A stretch of DNA of 37,932 nucleotides from assembly GCA_947165005.1 (NCBI GenBank), contig CAMUYN010000007.1:1-37932 (forward strand), in the 5' to 3' direction. Positions 7,622-14,510 of this stretch are shown piece by piece (within the stretch, counting starts at the first letter, position 1; every line of letters starts with the position of its first letter). This stretch comes from an uncultured Bacillota bacterium. Lineage in GTDB: Bacteria; Bacillota_I; Bacilli_A; RF39; UBA660. The position numbers and the translations under genes were made by a program. The notes beneath the pieces were generated by a model. It was given only the letters and a program-made list of their open reading frames with translations. It did no database searches and had not been told where the DNA came from.

Positions 7622-9598
7622 ATGAGATATGTAAAACAAGAAGGAATAAGAGATTGTGGAATTACATGTTTATATAACATCATAAGATATTATAAGGGCA
7701 ATGTTTCTATTGAAAAATTAAGGGAGATGACTCATACTAATGAAAATGGGACTTCCATTTATAATTTGATGGAGGCATCTAAAACATTAGGTTTAGAGGC
7801 TAAAGCCTATAAATGTGAATTAAATGATTTATCAAATTTGGAATTTCCTATAATCGCTTATATCAAACTAAATAATTTTTATCATTTTATTATTATAAAA
7901 GATATAGATTTAGATAATATCAGTATTTTTGATCCTATTAGAGGAGATTTATCATATACAATGGATGATTTTCTTAATGTATGGCAAAATATTATAATTA
8001 CTTTTAAACAGGACGGAAAAATTGTGAATGAAAATACTTATTATTTTGATTATTTGAAGGAGGAAATCTTAAATAATAAGTACTTAATTATACTATTAGT
8101 TTTTGTTTATCTATTTATTACTATTATTGATATTGTATATTCTATATTATTAAAAAAAGCAGTTACTTCTAAAGATATATTATTCATTTTTGTTTTTTCA
8201 TTATTCATATTAAAAGCCGTTTCATATTTTATAAATAATAAGTATGCTTTAAAATTTAATAATAAAATTGATGATGATTTATCTAGTAAAATTTACAAAA
8301 AATTATTTTCTCTTCCATACTCTTATTATCATAATAGACCAACTGGAGATTTAATATCTAAGATTAATGATTTATATTATGTTAAGGATTTCTTAAATCT
8401 ACTGACTTCATCATCCATAATAGATGCATTATTAATAATATTCATTTTATTTTTGATTTTATTCACTTCATCAAAACTTTTTCTTATTTTATTAATTTGT
8501 TCAACAGTTTATTTTCTATTTAACTTCCACACCCTAAAAAAAGAAAGTGAAAAATTAAATAATTTAAAGGAATCTAATTCAAATAATAATTCTTTATTAA
8601 TGGATAATATTTTAGGTATAGATACAATTAAGAATACAAATATTGAAAATAAAATTATAGCTAATCAAATTAAATATTTTCATTCATATCAACACTCATA
8701 TAATAATTATAGTAATTATATTATATATAAATCTACAATTCTATTAATTATTTCATATGTTCCTATGTTAGTATTATTAACAAATAAATATTCTGGCGGG
8801 GAGATTGTTATGTTATTTAGTTTATTAACTACATATTTTTCTTCTTTTAATAATTTAACATTATTATTAAGAAAATATATGGATGCAAATTTATCATTTA
8901 AAAGATTAAATAATTTATTAAACTATGAAATAATTGATGATAATAACAAAGCTATAAAAGAAATTGACAATATTAAAATCAATAACATCAATTATAAAAT
9001 TGATAATCGGATATTAATCAATAACTTTTCTTTAGATATAAATAAAGGTGATTACATATTTATCTCTGGTAAAAATGGAGTAGGAAAATCTACTGTATGT
9101 AAATTATTAGTGAAGAATATTCCAATAAAAAATAAAAGTATTTTTATTAATAATATTGATATTAATAATATAAAAGAATCTTCTATTAAGAATAATCTAA
9201 GTTATATTTCTCAAGATGAATACTTATTTACAGGTTCAATAAAAAGCAATATTATTTTATTTAAAAATATATCTAGTAGGGAAATAAATAAAGCTTTAAG
9301 AGTAACAGAGTTAGATAAGATGCTAAAAAATAAAAATATTAATCTGAATTATTTATTAGAAGAAAATGGTCATAATTTAAGTGGTGGTGAGAGACAAAAA
9401 ATATTGCTTGCAAGGGCCTTACTTAGAAATACAGATTTTATTATATTAGATGAAACTACTAGTGAAATAGATGTTGAAACTGAAAGAAAAATATTAAAAA
9501 ATATAAAAACTGAATACAAAAAAACAATAATATTTATTTCACATAGAGACTCTAATATTGATTTGTTTAATAAGAAAGTCCAGTTAAAAGGGGGGTAA
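7622..9598 (+). CDS. Peptidase-containing ABC exporter (C39 peptidase, membrane and ATPase domains fused)
   Basis: 658 residues, a complete PCAT of the LagD/ComA/LahT type. Such exporters cut double-glycine leaders in the cytoplasm and pump the mature peptide out. Residues 1-130 are the C39 cysteine protease, with Q6, catalytic C12 (DCGITCL), H88 (FYHF) and D104 (FDPIRG) all present. Residues ~150-400 form the six-helix membrane domain. The ATPase has Walker A GKNGVGKST at 483-491, signature LSGGERQ at 586-592, Walker B FIILDET at ~606-612 and an H-loop His near 641. I start at ATG 7622, after GGAGGTG; the TTG at 7610 overlaps that ribosome site. Two double-glycine peptide genes follow directly, clearly its substrates. 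Confidence 0.94.
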   Translation: MRYVKQEGIRDCGITCLYNIIRYYKGNVSIEKLREMTHTNENGTSIYNLMEASKTLGLEAKAYKCELNDLSNLEFPIIAYIKLNNFYHFIIIKDIDLDNISIFDPIRGDLSYTMDDFLNVWQNIIITFKQDGKIVNENTYYFDYLKEEILNNKYLIILLVFVYLFITIIDIVYSILLKKAVTSKDILFIFVFSLFILKAVSYFINNKYALKFNNKIDDDLSSKIYKKLFSLPYSYYHNRPTGDLISKINDLYYVKDFLNLLTSSSIIDALLIIFILFLILFTSSKLFLILLICSTVYFLFNFHTLKKESEKLNNLKESNSNNNSLLMDNILGIDTIKNTNIENKIIANQIKYFHSYQHSYNNYSNYIIYKSTILLIISYVPMLVLLTNKYSGGEIVMLFSLLTTYFSSFNNLTLLLRKYMDANLSFKRLNNLLNYEIIDDNNKAIKEIDNIKINNINYKIDNRILINNFSLDINKGDYIFISGKNGVGKSTVCKLLVKNIPIKNKSIFINNIDINNIKESSIKNNLSYISQDEYLFTGSIKSNIILFKNISSREINKALRVTELDKMLKNKNINLNYLLEENGHNLSGGERQKILLARALLRNTDFIILDETTSEIDVETERKILKNIKTEYKKTIIFISHRDSNIDLFNKKVQLKGG

Positions 9599-9600
9599 TT

Positions 9601-9741
9601 ATGAGAGAATTAAATAATAATCAAGCAAAAAAATTATATGCAGGTGGTTTATCTGCAGCAGCTTGGGCTGCAATAGTGTCAGGCATTTCATTCGTCATAG
9701 GGATAGTAGATGGCATAGTTAGGGTTATAAGGTGCGACTAA
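9601..9741 (+). CDS. Double-glycine leader peptide 1 (putative bacteriocin or signal precursor)
   Basis: 46 residues, 2 bases after the exporter stop, with GGGGGG as ribosome site. The leader RELNNNQAKKLYAGG ends in Gly15-Gly16, the cut site read by C39 peptidases. The predicted mature peptide is 30 residues, hydrophobic and glycine-spaced (SGISFVIGIVDGIV), with net charge near zero and ending in Arg-Cys-Asp. The gene, its position behind a C39 exporter and its similarity to the next peptide make this a firm small-gene call. Whether it kills or signals is not shown. A hydrophobic core with Gly every 4-6 residues fits a membrane-active class II bacteriocin subunit. Confidence 0.88.
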   Translation: MRELNNNQAKKLYAGGLSAAAWAAIVSGISFVIGIVDGIVRVIRCD

Positions 9742-9905
9742 TGATAGAATTAAAGACTAATGAAGCAAAAAGAATGTATGGTGGAAATCTTACATCATCT
9801 ATGGTAGGATATCTTTTAAAAGGTTTTGGTTTTTTTACAGATCTTGGTAGATATCTTGGATCATCTATTAGAAGAATCTATGACAATAATTTGTGTGACT
9901 ATTAA
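9741..9905 (+). CDS. Double-glycine leader peptide 2 (putative partner peptide)
   Basis: 54 residues, starting in a TAATG overlap with peptide 1, so translation is coupled; AAGGTG sits 6 bases upstream. The leader IELKTNEAKRMYGG matches that of peptide 1 (shared pattern E-L-x-x-N-x-A-K-[KR]-[LM]-Y-G-G) and predicts cleavage after Gly15. The 39-residue core is amphipathic and weakly basic, has a GxxxG motif (GRYLG, Gly36-Gly40) and ends in Leu-Cys-Asp-Tyr. Each core has one Cys near its end, followed by Asp. Two adjacent, different, short peptides with GxxxG motifs are the hallmark of class IIb two-peptide bacteriocins. No immunity gene is recognisable beside them. Confidence 0.88.
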   Translation: MIELKTNEAKRMYGGNLTSSMVGYLLKGFGFFTDLGRYLGSSIRRIYDNNLCDY

Positions 9906-9937
9906 GAGAAGAATTATTCTTCTCTTTTTATTTTTTT
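9904..9937 (+). terminator. Terminator after the peptide pair
   Basis: Stem AAGAGAAGAA (9904-9913), loop TTA, TTCTTCTCTT (9917-9926), then T-rich sequence. It overlaps the peptide 2 stop codon and closes the exporter-peptide transcript. Confidence 0.85.
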
Positions 9938-9938
9938 A

Positions 9939-9947
9939 TGATATAAT
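9939..9947 (+). promoter_or_regulatory. Extended -10 promoter of paralog A
   Basis: TGA plus TATAAT (9942-9947), 15 bases before the ATG at 9963. The predicted leader is only about 9 bases and consists mostly of the ribosome site. Confidence 0.6.
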
Positions 9948-9962
9948 AAAGGTGGTGATAAT

Positions 9963-12098
9963 ATGGATGAAGCAGGCATAATATTTGTTGATAGTGTGTT
10001 TGATGATTTATATATAAGCGACGCAGTTCAAAAGGATAGAGATATTACAGATAATAGTGGCAAAGCAAGGGTTAATGCAATTAATAATTTTTTCAAAAGA
10101 ATAGAAAAATATCAATTATTAATTGAAGAAAGAAAAAAATTATTAATTAAAAACGGTATTTCAGAGAGTGAAATGTCACCTGAATTGCTTCATGGACATT
10201 TATTAAACATTTTATATGATAAATTTATAATTAAACCTGAAGATATTAAATCTATACCTAATGGAGAGACAGTAGAGAGTATTATTGAAAATCAAAAAAG
10301 GCAATTAGCCCTATGGGTTAGTCATTTAATGGATTCTAAAAATAATTATCCAACATGGGCAAAATATTGGGCTTTACGTGGAATCAAAAAAATAGGTGCT
10401 CCAAATAGAAAAACTGGGGGCTATTCAACAAGAACAAGAAAAACTACGTATTCATTCGTAGAATTTGATGAGGAATTATTTGGAAAATCAATCGATCTAA
10501 TTATTAAAATGGTTAATGGAGAAGAGATTGATTCCTCACTTTTAGATAAAATTGATAGATCAAATAGTTTTGCAAAAATATATACATTCTTTTTGAAGGA
10601 AAAGAAAGACAATCAATTAGAGAAATCTAATAGTATTGATGGTAAATGGATCAAGTATAATCAAGGATCCGAATTAGAAGCAAAAAAACTTTTTGAATCT
10701 TTACAAGGGAAGTCAACTGGTTGGTGTACTGGAACTAATGAATCAACTGCGATCACTCAAGTATGTGGGCCTTATGGTTCAGCTTCTCAGGGTGGCGATT
10801 TCTATGTTTATTATACAAAAGATGAAAACGGAGAATACACTATACCAAGAATTGCAATAAGATGTGTAAATCATAATAAAATAGGTGAAATAAAAGGTGT
10901 ATTACCTGGCCAAGTTATTGAATCTAGTTTATGTGGTGCTCTAGAAAAGCAACTTCTTGACATGACTTTTTTATCAAAAGATGATGTAAAAATTGAGTTA
11001 GGCAAGATTGATTTAATAAAAGGGTTAACTGCTATTGAACAAAAGATTGAGAAAAATGAAGAATTATCAGTTGATGAATTAGAAAAATTATATTCTGGAT
11101 ATGATGTTAGTTTTGGATATGATTTTGAAGTACTAAATAGAATAAAAAAGGCTATATTATCAAGAAATCATCTTGAAGATTTTAATAGAATTAATAATAG
11201 AGCATTAAAGCTTAAAATACTTACACATGATTTAATCCCTAGAGACGTGACTATCAATGATGATGAACTAATGAAAGAAGCAATAAAATTAAATCCTAAT
11301 TTATTTGGAAATTTATCATGGAGATTAATAGAAAACAGGGATTTTGCTTTAGAGTGTGTTTCTTATCATGGAGATTTACTAAAATATTTCTGGGATTTTA
11401 AAAAAGATTTAGGTGTTGTATCAAAAGCAGTAAGTCAAAATGGAATGGCATTAGAGTATTCTCCGCATTTTCAGACAGATAGAAAAATTGTTCTTGAAGC
11501 AGTAAGCCAAAATGGAATGGCATTAAAGTTTGCACCAAAATACCAAGATGATGAGTTTATAGTCGAAGCTGCTATTAGATCAAGTAATGGTTTTGCGCTT
11601 ATATATGCATCTAAAGAAATAAGAGATAATAATAGAGATTTAGTTATGGAAGCCTGTGTTAAAGATTATCATATACTTGAGTATGTTGAAACAAAATATA
11701 AGGATGATAAAAAATTTGCACTTGAACTATTTGATAAAGCAACTGTTTTTGCGATTGAATATTTAGGTAATACTATTAAAGATGATTTTGAAGTTGGATT
11801 AAAAGTAGTTAAGAAAAACGGATTATTAATTAGAGAATTATCTGATAGGTTAAGAGCTGATACGGCTATAGCAATCGAAGCATATAAAGGAAATCCTCTT
11901 ACTTTGCAATATATATTATGCAAAGATGATCCAGAATTTCAGGCGTTTAAGAAAATAATAGATAAAAAACGCCAAAAGAATACTAGTAGAGAGTCAAAAT
12001 CAACTAGATTTAGTAAATATAGTGATAGCAATGTTAGAGACAAAAAATACTTAAAGGGATTCTTTGGTATAATTCATAAAAAACGTTATGTCAAATAA
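9963..12098 (+). CDS. Tandem paralog A: WCT-domain protein with DUF4116-like repeats
   Basis: 711 residues, cytoplasmic, function unknown. The N-terminal ~230 residues are helical and shared with paralogs B and C (W-x3-L near 118, then YP-x-W-x-KYW at 129-136). The conserved core follows: WCTG at 254-257, CGPYG at 268-272, GGDFYVYYTKDENG at 277-290, IPRIAIRC at 294-301 and KIGEIKGV at 306-313. The sparse Trp-Cys-Thr plus FYVYY/IAIR pattern recalls the PcfJ-like or WCTA-type domains of phages and plasmids, but this is resemblance only. Residues ~430-640 are helical repeats close to the DUF4116 pattern (SQNGMALEYSP, SQNGMALKFAPKYQDD). The tail is basic. Own promoter and terminator. Confidence 0.85.
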   Translation: MDEAGIIFVDSVFDDLYISDAVQKDRDITDNSGKARVNAINNFFKRIEKYQLLIEERKKLLIKNGISESEMSPELLHGHLLNILYDKFIIKPEDIKSIPNGETVESIIENQKRQLALWVSHLMDSKNNYPTWAKYWALRGIKKIGAPNRKTGGYSTRTRKTTYSFVEFDEELFGKSIDLIIKMVNGEEIDSSLLDKIDRSNSFAKIYTFFLKEKKDNQLEKSNSIDGKWIKYNQGSELEAKKLFESLQGKSTGWCTGTNESTAITQVCGPYGSASQGGDFYVYYTKDENGEYTIPRIAIRCVNHNKIGEIKGVLPGQVIESSLCGALEKQLLDMTFLSKDDVKIELGKIDLIKGLTAIEQKIEKNEELSVDELEKLYSGYDVSFGYDFEVLNRIKKAILSRNHLEDFNRINNRALKLKILTHDLIPRDVTINDDELMKEAIKLNPNLFGNLSWRLIENRDFALECVSYHGDLLKYFWDFKKDLGVVSKAVSQNGMALEYSPHFQTDRKIVLEAVSQNGMALKFAPKYQDDEFIVEAAIRSSNGFALIYASKEIRDNNRDLVMEACVKDYHILEYVETKYKDDKKFALELFDKATVFAIEYLGNTIKDDFEVGLKVVKKNGLLIRELSDRLRADTAIAIEAYKGNPLTLQYILCKDDPEFQAFKKIIDKKRQKNTSRESKSTRFSKYSDSNVRDKKYLKGFFGIIHKKRYVK

Positions 12099-12105
12099 TT
12101 AATAT

Positions 12106-12132
12106 AAGAGGAGTTTATCTTTTCTTTTTTTT
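12106..12132 (+). terminator. Terminator after paralog A
   Basis: Stem AAGAGGAG (12106-12113), loop TTTAT, CTTTTCTT (12119-12126) with two G-U pairs, followed by T6. Weaker than the other two terminators of the trio. Confidence 0.6.
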
Positions 12133-12142
12133 ATTCGTATAG

Positions 12143-12148
12143 TATAAT
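12143..12148 (+). promoter_or_regulatory. -10 box of paralog B
   Basis: TATAAT at 12143-12148, 16 bases before the ATG; the same position relative to the start as in paralog A, but without the TGn extension. Confidence 0.5.
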
Positions 12149-12164
12149 TATACAAGGTGATAAT

Positions 12165-14447
12165 ATGGATGAAGAAGCTAGAAGAAAACAAGAAGAAAAA
12201 GAATTTAAAAAAGCCATTAGAGTTTTAAATAATTTATATTCTCATTTATATGATGATCTAATAAAACAAGCAAGATATAACGGCGATAAATCATCCATAA
12301 TTAAAGAATATCTTGATAGAAAAGAAAAAATGATTTCTTTATTAAAAGAAAGAGCAGAACAAATTCAAAATGAAGCAGAAAGAAGATTATTTATAGATGG
12401 CAGTAGAAAGTTTATATTAGATTTATATTTTAATCAATATGTAATTAAAGAAGAAAATATAAAAGAATTATCAGACGGTAAAACAAAAAAGGGTATAATT
12501 GAAGCCCAAAAAGCTAGACTTGAAATGTGGATTAATTATTTGATAGATGCCCCTTATCCAATGTGGGTAAAATATTGGGCATTCCAGGGCATGGTAAGAA
12601 TGGGTGCATATAATGAAGTAACTGGAGATTATAATCAAAGAACAGAAAACACTGTTCAAAATTTCCCATATTTAGATCCAATTGTTATAAAGAATACCAT
12701 GGATACTATTATGAAACTAGTAAAAGGCGAAACAATCGATGAAGAAACAGAATTAAGATTAGATAAAACCGGGAGTTTTAGAACTATCTTTACAGCGTTT
12801 GAAAAAAAGAGAAAAAGAGATTTAATAAGTAATTCAAAAGCTTCTGATGGAATATGGGTAATGTATCATCAAGGAAGCTTTGAAGATGCAAAAAAACTTA
12901 GTACTTCAATAGCAACATATGGTGCTGGAGTAAAATGGTGTGTAGCTGACTTAGAAATCGCAAGTAATCATATATGTGGTCCTCTCGGAGATTTACATGG
13001 GCATAATATTAATGGTGGAGATTTTTATGTATACTATACAAAAGATGAAAATGGTAATTATGTTATTCCGAGAATTGCAATAAGATGTATTGATCATGAT
13101 AAAATTGCAGAAATTAGAGGAGTAGAAGAGGGCCAAAATCTTGAGGATGAATTATTAGATATATTAGAATTGAAATTAAAGAGTATACCAGGGTTAAAAG
13201 AATCGCATTTAAATTATAATTTAAATATAATAAATAATATTAGAAAGATTATATCAATTTGTAATAAAATATTATCAGGAGAAGAATTATCAAAAGATGA
13301 AAAGACCTTCTTTACTAATAGTAATTTGGGTGAATATTATTTTGGTTTAACACCAGATAAAAGATCTAATGAATTAGGTCAAATACTAGCACATGGAGCA
13401 CTGGATACTGATTCATTTGATAGACAAGTTGAATTAATAGGATTAAATAAAGCACATTCTGTTAATAACAAAGAAGTAATAAAGCAAGCTATAAAAAAGG
13501 ATATTAGTCATTTAGAGTATGCGACTTTAGAATTATTATCAGATTATGATTTAATTTCATATGCCATAGAAATAAATGGTATGGCAATTAAGTTTTGTAG
13601 TGATAAATTCATGAAAGAACATAAAGATTTAGTCGTTAAAGCAATAGAAAAAGAACCTTCTTCAATAGAGTTTGTACCAGTTTCGTTATTAGAAGAAAAT
13701 CCGGATTTAGTAAGGTATGCAGCAAATAGTAAAATTAGTGTAATGAGATTAATATCAACCGCTTATTTTAAAAAGCATCCGGATTTAGTTTTAGAAATAT
13801 TAAATAGGGATCCAAATGTTATTGCAACAATGCCAGATGAATTATTAATAGAACATGCAGAAAAGACAATTGAAATAGCAAAAAGTTTAATATTCTATAT
13901 TGAAGAATTACCTGAAGAATTAATGGATAAATATCCTTATATAATTAGTTATCAATCAGAAGATTCACCATCACGTTTAAGAAATGTTAGCTTAAGTTTT
14001 CAATTAAGACATCCAGGCATTATTTTAGATGTATTATTAGCAAATTATAATAATATTAGATATGTAGATAAATATTTTATAACTAGATATCCAGAAATAA
14101 TGGGTTTTGTATTATTTAATAATCCTGATGCTTTAGATTGCTATAATGAAAACATTAATTGGATGCATAGTGTCATTCCTGAAAAAGAAGCTGAATTTTC
14201 AAGAGAAAAAGCTATCAAAATTGCTGATAATTATAAGAAGAAATATGATTCAAGTGAATCAATTCCAAGTTTCTTAAAGTTAATACCAAACATTGAAGAA
14301 TTGAGTAAAGATTACGTTATGAGAAAAATTAGGAAACAAGCTGTAAGAAAAGCAAAATTTAGAAAACTAAAAGGGGTAGCTAAGCATATTTTTGAATTGG
14401 ACGGAGAAGATTCCTTAGATAGTTCAGTAGTAGGTTTAAAAAAGTAA
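12165..14447 (+). CDS. Tandem paralog B: WCV-domain protein with helical repeats
   Basis: 760 residues. Shares the whole N-terminal architecture with A and C: YPMWVKYWAFQGMVRMGAY near 131-149, DGIWVMYHQGS near 228-238, WCV at 258-260 (Thr replaced by Val), CGPLG, GGDFYVYYTKDENG at 284-297, IPRIAIRC at 301-308 and KIAEIRGV. The C-terminal ~350 residues are divergent helical repeats with the recurrent unit HPDLV-x6-DP or similar (KHPDLVLEILNRDP, RHPGIILDVLLAN, RYPEIMGFVLFNN), related in style to the DUF4116 repeats. It begins MDEEARRKQEEKEFKKA, more charged than A and C. Ends basic. Start set by AAGGTGATAAT-ATG. Function unknown. Confidence 0.85.
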   Translation: MDEEARRKQEEKEFKKAIRVLNNLYSHLYDDLIKQARYNGDKSSIIKEYLDRKEKMISLLKERAEQIQNEAERRLFIDGSRKFILDLYFNQYVIKEENIKELSDGKTKKGIIEAQKARLEMWINYLIDAPYPMWVKYWAFQGMVRMGAYNEVTGDYNQRTENTVQNFPYLDPIVIKNTMDTIMKLVKGETIDEETELRLDKTGSFRTIFTAFEKKRKRDLISNSKASDGIWVMYHQGSFEDAKKLSTSIATYGAGVKWCVADLEIASNHICGPLGDLHGHNINGGDFYVYYTKDENGNYVIPRIAIRCIDHDKIAEIRGVEEGQNLEDELLDILELKLKSIPGLKESHLNYNLNIINNIRKIISICNKILSGEELSKDEKTFFTNSNLGEYYFGLTPDKRSNELGQILAHGALDTDSFDRQVELIGLNKAHSVNNKEVIKQAIKKDISHLEYATLELLSDYDLISYAIEINGMAIKFCSDKFMKEHKDLVVKAIEKEPSSIEFVPVSLLEENPDLVRYAANSKISVMRLISTAYFKKHPDLVLEILNRDPNVIATMPDELLIEHAEKTIEIAKSLIFYIEELPEELMDKYPYIISYQSEDSPSRLRNVSLSFQLRHPGIILDVLLANYNNIRYVDKYFITRYPEIMGFVLFNNPDALDCYNENINWMHSVIPEKEAEFSREKAIKIADNYKKKYDSSESIPSFLKLIPNIEELSKDYVMRKIRKQAVRKAKFRKLKGVAKHIFELDGEDSLDSSVVGLKK

Positions 14448-14476
14448 ATTAGAAGAGTAAGACTCTTCTAATTTTT
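14446..14476 (+). terminator. Terminator after paralog B
   Basis: A 13-bp perfect stem (14446-14458 with 14462-14474), a 3-base loop and a T-run. Confidence 0.9.
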
Positions 14477-14485
14477 TATTCATTA

Positions 14486-14494
14486 TGTTAAAAT
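14486..14494 (+). promoter_or_regulatory. Extended -10 promoter of paralog C
   Basis: TGT plus TAAAAT (14489-14494), 16 bases before the ATG at 14511; the same spacing as for paralogs A and B. Confidence 0.45.
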
Positions 14495-14510
14495 TATACT
14501 AGGTGATAAT

